Source: JAFDWI01 sp963764215 (GTDB lineage Bacteria; Actinomycetota; Acidimicrobiia; Acidimicrobiales; Iamiaceae). From it: 64,000 bases of DNA. Of the stretch, positions 36,396-45,771 are shown piece by piece. Position numbers and translations under genes: made by a program. The notes under the pieces are model-generated. The model saw nothing but the letters and a program-made list of their open reading frames with translations. It was not told the DNA's origin and ran no database searches. The first letter of the stretch is position 1. Each line of letters opens with the position of its first letter. The stretch is taken from assembly GCA_963764215.1 (NCBI GenBank), contig CAVXRS010000002.1, positions 434,001 to 498,000 of the forward strand. Direction: 5' to 3'.

Positions 36396-37433
36396 TCAAG
36401 CGCCCACCGAGAGCTTCACGCTCACCGCCTGTTCCTGCAGGGAGGCGGCGACCAGGGTGCAGAGTTCCAACACGTGCTCGGCCTGATCGATGCCGTGCTC
36501 TGCGAGCCCGCAGTGCGGGGTGATCAGTGAGCGGCGCCTGATCAGCACCGGATCGGCGCCCTGCTGCACCAACTCGCACCATTGCGACGACAAGGTCTTC
36601 CAGTACAGGCCCGCGTGCTCGCCCACCGGCGCGCTCGTGGGCACCGCACCCCACGCGAACCAACCACCACAATCGAGGAACTGCGATGCCACCCCGACCG
36701 AGCGGCCGAGCTGGGCACCCACCGGCAGCGACAGCACCCGTGGGCCGGCCGCGAGGATGACGGGCCAGTCGGCTTCTCCACAACAGTGCAGTCCGGTGAC
36801 CGCGTCGGACTCGATGACCGCCAACGTGGCAGACACCAGGTCGATGATGTCGTCGGTCTGCAGTGGAAAACCGGTCTGAGCGGTTCCCACCAGAGCGGGC
36901 TCGTTCAAGAACGCGACCACCCGGGCGTCCGGGAGTGCCGAACCGATCTTCGCCACGATCGCCCGCGCCCGTTGCCCGACCACCCCTTCGGCAATGCGAA
37001 AGGCCACGGACTCGGACACACCGTGCATGGTGAGGGCCAGCCCCACCGTGACCGGACCGGCCAACTGGGTCTTCACCGGACCGGTTCTCCCGGCTGCCGC
37101 GTCCAGAAACGTCCGCAGCCCGACGAATGGCTCACCGTCGAGTCCGTCGTCGGCCAGCGGCGCATCCGGATCGATCGCCGACAGGTCGACCTCGATCGCG
37201 CCGGACTCGTCGATGGTGACCCCCGCCGCGCCCCAGAGCGCCTGCTGCAGGATGCCTTCGAGTGGGGAACGTCGCGGCAGGCTCGGAGTCGCCGGCAGCT
37301 GCGGTTGCATCCGGAGGACGAGCTCCGCAGCCGCCACCGGATCGCGGTGCGGGAGCGCGCCGATCGCGGTCATCCAGCCCGGCGCGAACGGGAGATCCCC
37401 GTCGACGGTGCCTTCCGATGGTGAGTCGATCAT
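36396..37433 (-). CDS. MetE/UROD-fold methyltransferase-like protein
   Basis: A 345-aa TIM-barrel protein related to the C-terminal half of cobalamin-independent methionine synthase and to uroporphyrinogen decarboxylase-type corrinoid methyltransferases. It shows the opening PFAPGWMTAIGALPHRDP, the KTQLAGPVT strand, VVAFLNEPAL, and likely zinc ligands in GLHCCGEADWP and LITPHCGLA. Such short MetE-like proteins in actinobacteria are often annotated as methionine synthase but lack the folate-binding half, so the methyl donor is unknown. ATG 37433 was chosen; 37460 is also possible. It is divergent from a membrane protein gene. Confidence 0.75.
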   Translation of the reverse strand: MIDSPSEGTVDGDLPFAPGWMTAIGALPHRDPVAAAELVLRMQPQLPATPSLPRRSPLEGILQQALWGAAGVTIDESGAIEVDLSAIDPDAPLADDGLDGEPFVGLRTFLDAAAGRTGPVKTQLAGPVTVGLALTMHGVSESVAFRIAEGVVGQRARAIVAKIGSALPDARVVAFLNEPALVGTAQTGFPLQTDDIIDLVSATLAVIESDAVTGLHCCGEADWPVILAAGPRVLSLPVGAQLGRSVGVASQFLDCGGWFAWGAVPTSAPVGEHAGLYWKTLSSQWCELVQQGADPVLIRRRSLITPHCGLAEHGIDQAEHVLELCTLVAASLQEQAVSVKLSVGA

Positions 37434-37504
37434 CCCGTTGCGCCCCTGTCTGCCATCCATACGGATTAGCCACCCGAGCACTCCGCGGACAAATCTCTGT
37501 ATCG

Positions 37505-38446
37505 ATGAAGCGCAAGCTGCCCTACGTTCTCGTCGTCGCCTGGTTGGTGGTGGCCGGGTTCGGTGCTGCAGCACTCGCCGGCTCGCTCGCGGGTCGCCGC
37601 CATGCGCTGGTGCTGACCGCTTCGATCGAAGGATGGACGGTGTGGGCGGCGATCTGGTGCGCACTGCTCGTCCCGCGGACGTCGACGTTGACCGTCGCAC
37701 GGATCGGCGTTCCCGCCACGCTGGGAGTTGCCGTCGTCGCGGCGGCCACAGGAGGTGCACCGGCGTACTCGGCGGGCTTCGTCGCCGCTTCCCTCGTCGC
37801 ACTGGGCGCGCTCGCCCACCCGCGCACGATCGACGCGTTCGTCGACGGATCGTCCTATGGACCGGAACGCCGGTTCGGTCTCCGCACGCCACCGGCCCTG
37901 GCGCTGATCGCGCTCCCCCTGACCTGGCCGATCGCGGTGGCGGTCCTCGCGGTCCCGCTCCTGGCCGCCGCCCGACTGTGGATCGCCGCGCTCGTGGTCA
38001 GCGCCGTCTGGGCCGCCGGTGCCCGCTGGGCGATCCGTTCACTGCATCTTCCGGCACGACGCTGGGTCGTGTTCGTCCCGGCCGGCATGGTGCTGAACGA
38101 TCCTCTGACCCTCGTCGACGCGGTGCTCCTCCCCCGTCGGGAGATCGCCGGGCTCGGGCCTGCCTTCGCCGGATCGGATGCGACCGATCTCTCCCGCGGC
38201 GCACTCGGGCTGGTGCTCCAGATCGATCTCACCGAGCCGTTCGAGGTTCCCCTGCGCATCGGCCGCAGGCGAGAGAGCGAGACGATCTCCACCGATCGGA
38301 TCATGTTCGCCGTGCTGCGGCCGGGCGCGCTCCTGGAGTCCGCAGCCGGCCACCGGGTCCGCGTCGGCGCAACCCGACCCGACCGCGAAGTCGACGAGGA
38401 GACTCAGACGGCGGTGCCGCTCCCCACCACGAGGTCACCGCGGTAG
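37505..38446 (+). CDS. Integral membrane protein of unknown function
   Basis: A 313-aa protein with a hydrophobic N-terminal half containing about six membrane segments (LPYVLVVAWLVVAGF, ALVVSAVWAAGARWAI and others). A C-terminal cytoplasmic domain of about 120 residues begins ARRWVVFVPAGMVLNDPLTLVD and resembles a PH-like beta domain (RIMFAVLRPGALLESAAGHRV). The family is unrecognised, though such proteins recur in actinobacteria. The 3' end overlaps the convergent mnmA by 43 bases. An upstream extension of the frame is antisense to the MetE-like gene and was rejected. Confidence 0.75.
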   Translation: MKRKLPYVLVVAWLVVAGFGAAALAGSLAGRRHALVLTASIEGWTVWAAIWCALLVPRTSTLTVARIGVPATLGVAVVAAATGGAPAYSAGFVAASLVALGALAHPRTIDAFVDGSSYGPERRFGLRTPPALALIALPLTWPIAVAVLAVPLLAAARLWIAALVVSAVWAAGARWAIRSLHLPARRWVVFVPAGMVLNDPLTLVDAVLLPRREIAGLGPAFAGSDATDLSRGALGLVLQIDLTEPFEVPLRIGRRRESETISTDRIMFAVLRPGALLESAAGHRVRVGATRPDREVDEETQTAVPLPTTRSPR

Positions 38447-39459
38447 AAGGCGATCGTCTGCCCCGGAGCGACCCGGGTCTGGGGAGCGACCCAGCGCAGC
38501 GTCGCCGTCCCTTCGTCGTCCGGGTCGACCTCGGCCGGGGTGGCCGCACCGTGCGCACTTCTCTGGGCCTCGACAGGCCCCCATGCCGGTTCGCCCGACC
38601 AGGTCACATCCGTGACGGTCGACGATTCGACGTACAGCCCCTCCCGATCACCCACGGTGACGGTCCGTCGTTGCACGTCGGTGTCGAGCACGTAACGCGG
38701 CGCCGTTCCGCCCGCCAGATGCAGTCCGCGCCGTTGGCCGATCGTCACCAACTCGACCGCCGCCACCGAGCCCAGCTCGTTGCCCTGCCGGTCCACGACG
38801 CGTCCCGGCGTGAGTTCGACACGCTCCCGAAGAAAACCGCCACGACCCCGGGTCGAGGTGATGAAGCACACGTCCTGGCTGTCGGGCTTCTCCGCGGTCA
38901 CCAGGTCGAGATCCCGTGCGATCGCACGGACCTGCTCCTTGGTGATCTCCCCCACCGGAAGCTCGAGACCCTCCAGATGCGGCTGATCGAGCATCGCCAG
39001 CACGTAGGACTGGTCCTTCGCGGCGTCGACGCCACGTGCGATGCGTCGGGTGACCCCGTCGGCGTCGGTCACGACCCGGGCGTGGTGACCGGTCGCCAGA
39101 CGCGTGAACCCCAGTGCCTTCGCCCGTTCTGCGAGCCGTTCGAACTTGATGTGCCGGTTGCACTCGATACAGGGGTTCGGGGTTCGCCCGGCGGCGTGCG
39201 CGGAGACGTACGGCTCGACCACCCGCGCCGCGAAGTCCTCGGCGAAGTTGAACGTGTGGTGTTCGATCCCCAGCCGATCGGCCACACGGCGGGCGTCGTC
39301 GACGTCCGCGATCGAACAACACCCGCTGTCGGATGGGCCGCCCCAGAGCTTCAGCGTCACGCCCACGACGTCGTGGCCTGCCTCGAGCAGCAGCGCCGCG
39401 GCCACCGAGGAGTCCACCCCGCCGGACATCGCCACCATGACCCGCGCCGCTCGACTCAT
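38404..39459 (-). CDS. mnmA: tRNA-specific 2-thiouridylase
   Basis: A 351-aa MnmA that installs the 2-thio group on U34 of Lys, Glu and Gln tRNAs using ATP and persulfide sulfur. It has a PP-loop SGGVDSS at residues 12-18, catalytic cysteines in NPCIECN and SQDVCFI, the TGHHARV tRNA-contact loop and a C-terminal beta-barrel (RWVAPQTRVAPGQTIAFY). The start overlaps the stop of the cysteine desulfurase gene by 4 bases, which couples sulfur supply and use. Confidence 0.96.
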   Translation of the reverse strand: MSRAARVMVAMSGGVDSSVAAALLLEAGHDVVGVTLKLWGGPSDSGCCSIADVDDARRVADRLGIEHHTFNFAEDFAARVVEPYVSAHAAGRTPNPCIECNRHIKFERLAERAKALGFTRLATGHHARVVTDADGVTRRIARGVDAAKDQSYVLAMLDQPHLEGLELPVGEITKEQVRAIARDLDLVTAEKPDSQDVCFITSTRGRGGFLRERVELTPGRVVDRQGNELGSVAAVELVTIGQRRGLHLAGGTAPRYVLDTDVQRRTVTVGDREGLYVESSTVTDVTWSGEPAWGPVEAQRSAHGAATPAEVDPDDEGTATLRWVAPQTRVAPGQTIAFYRGDLVVGSGTAV

Positions 39460-40616
39460 GCGGCCCTCGCCGAACGCAAGGTCCCGATCGAATCGACGAC
39501 CACGTCGATCGCGAAGTCGATCTCCTCGGTCGTGGTCGTCCGACCGACCGAGAGACGCAACGCCCCTCCGGCGAACTCGTCCGGCACGTCCATCGCCGCG
39601 AGCACGTGGGACGGTTCGAGGGCACCCGCGGCGCAGGCGGATCCCGCCGACGCGGCCACGCCGGCCTCGTCCAGCAGGAACAGCAGGGCTTCGGACTCGA
39701 CCCCCGACGCGCACAGTTGCACCGTCCCGCCGACCAGGCCGTCGCGGGCGGCGGTCGTTGGACACGCCGGCTCGATCACCTCGGCGCAGCGCCGCAAGAT
39801 GCCCTCGGCGAGGCGGTCGCGCAGCTCCGCCACGCGGGCGCCGACCGCTGCGCGCTCCTCGGCGGCGAGGGCGACGGCACGGGCGAGCGCCACGGCGCCG
39901 ACCACATTCGGCGTGCCGCTTCGCCGCTCGCGTTCCTGACCGCCGCCGCGCAGGCGCGGCGAGAGGGGAACTCCGTCGCGCACCACGAGCGCGCCCACGC
40001 CGACCGGTGCCCCCAGTTTGTGTCCGCTGATCGACACCAGGTCCGCCACCCGCGTTTCCTCCGCGAGGTCGAGCCAGGGCGCGGCCTGGACGGCATCGGT
40101 GTGCAGCGGTGCGCCCGGAGCAATGGCCCCGACCAGTTCCGCCACGTCATCGAGGGGCTGGCGTACCCCGTTCTCGTTGTTGACGGCCATGACCGAGACC
40201 AGTGCGACACCTTCGGTGTCCCGCGCGTGGACCAACCGGCGCTCCAGGTCCTCGAGATCCACACGTCCCTGCCGGTCGACCGCGACGAGGGAACCGTCCC
40301 GCTGGACGACCGGGGCGCGGACGGCGTCGTGTTCGACCGCGCTGCACAGCAGGACACCGGGCCGGGCGGCGGCGACACCGTTGACGGCCAGATCGTCGGC
40401 CTCGGTTCCTCCCGAGGTGAACACGACTTCTCCCGGCCGCGCGCCCAGATGCGAGGCCAGCTCTTCACGGGCGTCGTCGAGCACCCGGCGGGCCCGGCGA
40501 CCGGCGCGGTGCCGCGACGACGGATTCAGCGGGCCGAAGTCCGCCACGCGGGCCATCTCGGCGACCACTTCGTCGCGCCGCGGAGTGGTCGCCGCATGAT
40601 CGAGATACACGTGCAT
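39456..40616 (-). CDS. Cysteine desulfurase (IscS/NifS class)
   Basis: A 386-aa PLP enzyme that moves sulfur from cysteine onto its own active-site Cys. Visible signatures are the start YLDHAATTP, FTSGGTEADDLAV, AVEHDAV, VNNENGVRQP, the PLP lysine in SISGHKLGAP and the persulfide Cys in SAGSACAAG. Overlap with mnmA indicates that its main client is tRNA thiolation; IscU and iron-sulfur genes are not nearby. The conserved N-terminus favours ATG 40616 over the in-frame GTG nine bases upstream. Confidence 0.93.
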   Translation of the reverse strand: MHVYLDHAATTPRRDEVVAEMARVADFGPLNPSSRHRAGRRARRVLDDAREELASHLGARPGEVVFTSGGTEADDLAVNGVAAARPGVLLCSAVEHDAVRAPVVQRDGSLVAVDRQGRVDLEDLERRLVHARDTEGVALVSVMAVNNENGVRQPLDDVAELVGAIAPGAPLHTDAVQAAPWLDLAEETRVADLVSISGHKLGAPVGVGALVVRDGVPLSPRLRGGGQERERRSGTPNVVGAVALARAVALAAEERAAVGARVAELRDRLAEGILRRCAEVIEPACPTTAARDGLVGGTVQLCASGVESEALLFLLDEAGVAASAGSACAAGALEPSHVLAAMDVPDEFAGGALRLSVGRTTTTEEIDFAIDVVVDSIGTLRSARAA

Positions 40617-40715
40617 CCGGCTCACGCTACCGCCGGGTCCGGCATACTTCGAGATCGGCTCCTCCGGGTTCTAGTATGAAGTCGTGGACCTGGATCTCCC
40701 CGCCGTCTGACGCCG

Positions 40716-41684
40716 GTGAGCGAACTTCGACTGAATCCTCTGACCGGGCGGTGGGTGACGATCGCCGCCGAGCGGGCAACGCGGCCCGACGAGTTTCCCG
40801 CGACCCGGCTCGCGGTCGAAGCGGACCCGACCCGACCCTGTCCGTTCTGTCCCGGACACGAAGAGGACACCCCGTCGGCGCTGGTGACCTACGGGGAGGA
40901 CGCCGCCTGGCGGGTCCGGGTCGTGCCGAACCGGTATCCCGCCTTCTCGGGAAGCGAACCCCTGGCCGTCCAGAACCTGGGCCCGCTGTTCCGTCGTGCC
41001 GACGCGACCGGGATCCACGAAGTCCTGGTGTTGACCCCGGACCACACCACGAGTTTCGCCGACCTGCCCGATGACCAGGTCGCCCTGGTCATGACCACCA
41101 TCCGGGACCGGTTGGCCGCGCACGCCGACCTGCCGCAGGTGCGCTACAGCCAGGCCATCGTGAACTATGGACGCGAGGCGGGAGCGTCGCTGCGGCATCC
41201 TCACGGTCAACTGCTGGGCATCCCGTTCGTGCCCGGGGAGGTGGCCGACGAGGAGTCGGGATTCCGCCGTTTCGGCGCAACCTGTGCCCTGTGCTCGCTG
41301 ATCGAGGCCGAGACCGATGCCGCCCATCGCATCGTGCACGAAGACGACTCGACGATGGTGATCTGCCCATTCTGGTCGGGTGTGCCCTATGAGATGCTCG
41401 TGATCCCCAAGGCCCATGAGGGCCATCTCCCCGACGCGACCGACGCGACGCTCGCCGGGGTCGGCGTCGCGGTTCGCGACGCGCTCGGAGCCCTCCGCTC
41501 GAGTGTCGGAGATCTCGCCTACAACCTGGTCGTCCACACGTTGCCCCACGCGCACGATTCGCTGTACCACTGGCACATCCACCTGGTGCCCCGGGTGGCG
41601 AGCGTCGTCGGCTTCGAACAGGGCACCGGCGTGCTCATCAACATCGTCGCGCCCGAAGCCGCGGCCGAGCTCCTGGCCCACTGA
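40716..41684 (+). CDS. galT: Galactose-1-phosphate uridylyltransferase
   Basis: A 322-aa HIT-superfamily enzyme of the Leloir pathway that exchanges UMP between UDP-glucose and galactose-1-phosphate. The catalytic HPHGQ motif has the uridylylated His at residue 163, and zinc ligands are in CPFC (42-45) and HxH motifs near the C-terminus (YHWHIHLVPR). It stands alone, without galK or galE nearby, so a related nucleotidyltransferase role (for example ADP-sulfurylase-like) is possible. It is divergent from the cysteine desulfurase gene. Confidence 0.88.
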   Translation: MSELRLNPLTGRWVTIAAERATRPDEFPATRLAVEADPTRPCPFCPGHEEDTPSALVTYGEDAAWRVRVVPNRYPAFSGSEPLAVQNLGPLFRRADATGIHEVLVLTPDHTTSFADLPDDQVALVMTTIRDRLAAHADLPQVRYSQAIVNYGREAGASLRHPHGQLLGIPFVPGEVADEESGFRRFGATCALCSLIEAETDAAHRIVHEDDSTMVICPFWSGVPYEMLVIPKAHEGHLPDATDATLAGVGVAVRDALGALRSSVGDLAYNLVVHTLPHAHDSLYHWHIHLVPRVASVVGFEQGTGVLINIVAPEAAAELLAH

Positions 41685-41705
41685 CCGGCGCGACCCGGCT
41701 TCGAA

Positions 41706-42674
41706 TCAGCCGGTCGGGCCCCGCAGCACACCGATCTGGTGCATCGCCGCGATCCCGATCGTGTGACGGTGGGTCGCGGTGATGTTGTCCGCGACGATGA
41801 TGGCAGCCACGATGAACACCACGCACAGCGCCACGCCGCCCGCCCAGGTGACCAGTTCACGGGTGCGTCGGTCCGCGTTGCGCATCCGGTTCGGCAGATC
41901 GACCACGACCAGCCCGGCGATGCCCCCGCCGATCAGCCCGCCGACGTGGGCGCCGACGGAGATGTAGCTGGACAGTCCGAATGTCAGCACCAGATTGATG
42001 GCCAGGACACCGAGCAGGCCGGTGTCCCGCAGGGCGACGCCGCGTGCCTTGGCGACCACCAGCAGTCCACCCATGAGACCGAAGATCGCTCCCGAAGCAC
42101 CGACCGTGACCGATTGTGGGCTCGCGACCAGCGCTCCGAGTGATCCGGCGAAGAGCGAGACGAAGTAGATCAACGCCATGCGGGTCCGTCCGAGCAGTTG
42201 TTCGGTGATCTTGCCCAAGATCCACAACGCCCACATGTTGATCCCGATGTGCAGGATGTTGGCGTGGACGAAGCCACCGGAGAGCAACCGGTACCACTGG
42301 CCGTTCCCGACCCCCAGCAACTCGAGGCCGCTGTTGGTGACCTTCACCCCGTCGGCGAAGAGCGCACCGGCCCGGATCGCCCCGTTGGACGTGTCGAACA
42401 GGTTGGACGGCTTCCAGATGATCTGGCCGGCAATCCACACGAAGGTGTTGATGCCGATGAGCACCATCGTGACCACCGGTCGGAAGTGCCCGAGCCCGCG
42501 GGCATGTACGACCCGGGTGTGCTCCTTCGCGACGCATTCGGGACAGTGGAATCCCACCGACGCCTGATGCATGCACTGAGGACAGATCGGCCGGTCACAA
42601 CGCTGACACACCACCCCTGCCGGGGCGTTCGGATGGCGATAACAGGTTCGGACGCCCTGGGCTGCACCGTTCAC
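41706..42674 (-). CDS. Rhomboid-family intramembrane serine protease
   Basis: A 322-aa membrane protease with an N-terminal B-box-like zinc-binding module (CYRHPN, CQRCDRPICPQC, CPEC; residues 11-47). Six to seven transmembrane segments follow, with catalytic Ser195 in GASGAIFG and His243 in VGAHVGG; the family HxxxN motif appears as HIGINMW (142-148). It cleaves within the membrane; substrates are unknown. The 3' end converges on galT with 21 bases between stops. Confidence 0.93.
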   Translation of the reverse strand: MNGAAQGVRTCYRHPNAPAGVVCQRCDRPICPQCMHQASVGFHCPECVAKEHTRVVHARGLGHFRPVVTMVLIGINTFVWIAGQIIWKPSNLFDTSNGAIRAGALFADGVKVTNSGLELLGVGNGQWYRLLSGGFVHANILHIGINMWALWILGKITEQLLGRTRMALIYFVSLFAGSLGALVASPQSVTVGASGAIFGLMGGLLVVAKARGVALRDTGLLGVLAINLVLTFGLSSYISVGAHVGGLIGGGIAGLVVVDLPNRMRNADRRTRELVTWAGGVALCVVFIVAAIIVADNITATHRHTIGIAAMHQIGVLRGPTG

Positions 42675-42733
42675 GGGTTCTGGATCCTACCGGCCGGTCG
42701 GGATTTCCCCATGCGCCGACGGAACGGTTCCGG

Positions 42734-44077
42734 TCATGGGACGACCAGACGTCTCAGGGCGGCCGTGGGGATGTACTCGAACTCGCGGCGGTTGGCCCGT
42801 TCGTAGCTGACCTCGTACGCCGCCCGTGCCACCTCGCCGACGGCGACGAGCGCACCGACCTCGCCGTCGGAGTCCCGGGCCCGTCGGTAGCCTTCGAACA
42901 GCGCGTCCGAGTTCCGGTCGACCCACTTTCGGGCTTCGTCCGAGACGAGGCTTCCGTCGGGGCGGGGCGCGACCCGAGCGGCACGGGTCATCTCGGCCAC
43001 GTAGTCCAGGGACCGCAGCATCGAGCCGACATCGAACCAACCCGGCCGGGGAACCCGCCGTTCGGCCGTGGGCAACAACGGAGCGCCCTCGAAATCGAGG
43101 ATCAGCCAGCCCTGGTCGCTCCGGAGAAGCTGCCCGAGATGCAGGTTGCCATGCACCCGGATCGTGGGGATCGACACGTCGAGGGCACTCCGGCAACGCC
43201 GTGTCCAGTCCTCGACCCTTTCCCGACCCAGCCCGTCGATCGCAAGATCCACGACCTGTTGGGCGACTTCGGCGAGCAGTTCGTCCCGGTCCTGGGTCAT
43301 CACGCCGTACGCCGCCTCCGAAGCCCGGTGCATGTCCGCGAGCATCGTGCCCACCCGTCGGGCCTCGGAACTGAAGTCTCCGGGACTCGCCTGCGGGTCG
43401 AGACGAGAGGCGAACAGCTCGCGCAACGATGCCGCGGCGAGATCCAGGCCATTGGCCGCGCCGGGGAGAAACGGCCGCCGCAGAGCCAGGTCGACACCAT
43501 CGGACCTCCAGGCCTCGACGGTCTCCAGCGTCGACTTGAATCCCTCTTCCCCGAGCCTTGCCGGCATGTCGACGCCGGGGTTCGCGCCATCGTGGATCCG
43601 TCGGAAGACCTTGCACAACCAGTGCTCGTCGGCAACCACCGAGGTGGAGGTCTTCCCGGCGGTGAGCTTGCGGACCGACCGGACACCGCGCAGACCCTCG
43701 AACATCGATTCCAGAGCGGCGATGGTCAGCTCCGGGTCCACCAGCGCGTCGTAGGCGATCCACTCACCGGTTCCCTCCAGCAGCGTCCCGAGCACGCGGG
43801 AGTCGGCCCCGGCGAGAAAGGCCGGCGACGGCACGGCTGGCCGCAAGCCGATGAGCACCTGATAGGAGCCCACGTCGACCCCGTCCAACGTGGTGTCCAG
43901 GATCGCCCAGACCAACCCGGGATTGCCGTCGCGCCAGATCTCCCGTTCCCGCACCACTGCCCCGACGTCGACCGACTCGCCCTCGCTCGACCGGTTGAGG
44001 GCCTCACCGTGGGCGAACCAGGGCTGCCGTGCCAGGTAGGCCGGCAAAAGGGCGTCGAGCGTGGGCAGGTCGATCAT
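42734..44077 (-). CDS. mak: Maltokinase (trehalose synthase-associated)
   Basis: A 447-aa protein with the maltokinase N-terminal cap (FLAGADSRVLGTLLEGTGEW) and a eukaryotic-like kinase core. It would phosphorylate maltose from TreS to maltose-1-phosphate, the GlgE-pathway substrate. The catalytic loop reads VHGNLHLGQLL (308-318) with Asn311 where the family normally has Asp (HGD), while the metal-binding motif LILDFEGAP (Asp328) is intact. The codon is AAC, one substitution from GAC. It overlaps treS by 4 bases. Function by context is strong; catalytic competence is uncertain. Confidence 0.85.
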   Translation of the reverse strand: MIDLPTLDALLPAYLARQPWFAHGEALNRSSEGESVDVGAVVREREIWRDGNPGLVWAILDTTLDGVDVGSYQVLIGLRPAVPSPAFLAGADSRVLGTLLEGTGEWIAYDALVDPELTIAALESMFEGLRGVRSVRKLTAGKTSTSVVADEHWLCKVFRRIHDGANPGVDMPARLGEEGFKSTLETVEAWRSDGVDLALRRPFLPGAANGLDLAAASLRELFASRLDPQASPGDFSSEARRVGTMLADMHRASEAAYGVMTQDRDELLAEVAQQVVDLAIDGLGRERVEDWTRRCRSALDVSIPTIRVHGNLHLGQLLRSDQGWLILDFEGAPLLPTAERRVPRPGWFDVGSMLRSLDYVAEMTRAARVAPRPDGSLVSDEARKWVDRNSDALFEGYRRARDSDGEVGALVAVGEVARAAYEVSYERANRREFEYIPTAALRRLVVP

Positions 44078-45771
44078 GGTTTCGGCGGAGCCTTCTCGAC
44101 CAGAGTGAACCAGAGAAACCCGTACGGGGGAAGCGTCAGGGTGGTGGTCGCGCCGGTGAGCGTCGGGAAGGGCACCTGACCGAACATCTCGATCGGGGTC
44201 CAGCCGCGGAACTCGCTCAGGGTCAGCACTGCGGGCTGGGCCAGACCCGAGAGGTTGTTGACGCACAGCACCGCGTTCGAGGAATCGCCGTCCCGGCGGA
44301 CATAGGCCAGGATCGCCGGATTCGGGACGCCGATCACGTCGAAGCGACCCGTGCCGAACACCGGGTTCTGTTGTCTGATCGCGATCAACCGTTGGATCCA
44401 GTGCAGAAAAGAGCTGGGATCGCGCAGACCGGCCTCGACGTTGATCGACTGGTAGCCGTACACCGGGTCCATCTGCGGCGGCAGGTACAACTGGGCGAAG
44501 TCCGCATCCGAGAAACCCGCGTTGCGGTCCGGCGACCACTGCATGGGGGTGCGCACCGCGTCGCGGTCCCCCAGGTAGATGTTGTCGCCCATTCCGATCT
44601 CGTCGCCGTAGTAGAGCACCGGCGACCCGGGGAAGCTGAAGAGAAGGGCGTGGAACAGCTCCACTACACGGCGGTCGTTGTCGAGCAACGGGAACAACCG
44701 CCGGGCGATTCCTACGTTCCTCTTCATCCTCGGGTCGCGGGCATATTCGGAATACAGGTAGTCGCGCTCGTCGTCGGTGACCATTTCCAGGGTCAGCTCG
44801 TCGTGGTTGCGTAGGAACAGGCCCCACTGGCAGCCGTCGGGAATCTCGGGGGTCTCGGCGAGGATCTCGGTGATCGGAAACCGTTGGGCGCGTCGGATGG
44901 CGAGGTACATGCGCGGCATCAGGGGGAAGTGGAAGCACATGTGGCATTCGTCGCCGTCGCCGTAGTAGTCGACGACATCGGCCGGCCACTGGTTCGCCTC
45001 GGCGAGCAGCATCCGCCCCGGTCCGTACTCGTCGTCCACCGTGGCGCGCAACCGCTTCAGGAACGCGTGGGTCTCGGGGAGGTTCTCGCAGCGGGTTTCG
45101 TCCCGCTCGAACAGGTAGGGCACCGCGTCGAGCCGGAACCCGTCGAGTCCGAGATCGAGCCAGAAGCGAACCACGTCCAACATGGCCTCGGCGACTTCGG
45201 GATTGTCGTAGTTCAGGTCGGGCTGATGATGGAAGAACCGGTGCCAGTAGTACTGGCCGCGCACGTCGTCCCACGTCCAGTTCGAAGGTTCGGTGTCGAC
45301 GAACACGATCGGCACCTCGGGCCACCGATGATCGTCGTCGCCCCACACATACCAATCGGCCTTCGGGTTGCTCCGGTTCTGACGGGATTCCTGGAACCAC
45401 GGATGCTGATCGGAGGTGTGGTTCATGACCAGATCCGCGATCACCCTGATCCCCCTGGCATGACAGGATTCGATCAGTTCGGCGACATCGTCGACATCGC
45501 CGAACTCGGGCAGGACGGTGAAAAAGTCGGAGATGTCGTAGCCGCCGTCACGCAACGGAGAATCGAAGATCGGCAGCAGCCACAGACAGTCGACCCCCAG
45601 CCATTCGAGATAGTCGAGGCGCTCGATGACCCCCCGCAGCTCACCGGACCCGTCGCCGTTCAGATCGGCGAACCCGCGCACGAGCAACTCGTAGAACACC
45701 GCGGTGCGATACCACTCCGGATCGTCGTTCAGGGCCGGTCGAGAAACGACGGTGGGTAGACGGAGGCTCAC
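44074..45771 (-). CDS. treS: Trehalose synthase / maltose alpha-D-glucosyltransferase
   Basis: A 565-aa GH13 enzyme that interconverts trehalose and maltose. Catalytic residues are Asp215 (DGFRLDAVPYL), Glu258 (LLAEANQWP) and Asp324 (FLRNHDE), with the conserved DLVMNHTSDQH region and the TreS-specific ADWYVWGDDD and TPMQWSPDRNAGFS blocks. It lies in a tight operon: the start overlaps the enoyl-CoA hydratase stop by 4 bases and the end overlaps the maltokinase start. glgE and glgB are not in the window. Confidence 0.96.
   Translation of the reverse strand: MSLRLPTVVSRPALNDDPEWYRTAVFYELLVRGFADLNGDGSGELRGVIERLDYLEWLGVDCLWLLPIFDSPLRDGGYDISDFFTVLPEFGDVDDVAELIESCHARGIRVIADLVMNHTSDQHPWFQESRQNRSNPKADWYVWGDDDHRWPEVPIVFVDTEPSNWTWDDVRGQYYWHRFFHHQPDLNYDNPEVAEAMLDVVRFWLDLGLDGFRLDAVPYLFERDETRCENLPETHAFLKRLRATVDDEYGPGRMLLAEANQWPADVVDYYGDGDECHMCFHFPLMPRMYLAIRRAQRFPITEILAETPEIPDGCQWGLFLRNHDELTLEMVTDDERDYLYSEYARDPRMKRNVGIARRLFPLLDNDRRVVELFHALLFSFPGSPVLYYGDEIGMGDNIYLGDRDAVRTPMQWSPDRNAGFSDADFAQLYLPPQMDPVYGYQSINVEAGLRDPSSFLHWIQRLIAIRQQNPVFGTGRFDVIGVPNPAILAYVRRDGDSSNAVLCVNNLSGLAQPAVLTLSEFRGWTPIEMFGQVPFPTLTGATTTLTLPPYGFLWFTLVEKAPPKP

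Noticed and set aside
36994..39939. A 981-codon plus-strand open frame
   Set aside because: It is the reverse shadow of the MetE-like, mnmA and cysteine desulfurase genes, Arg/Gly/Pro-rich with no motif.
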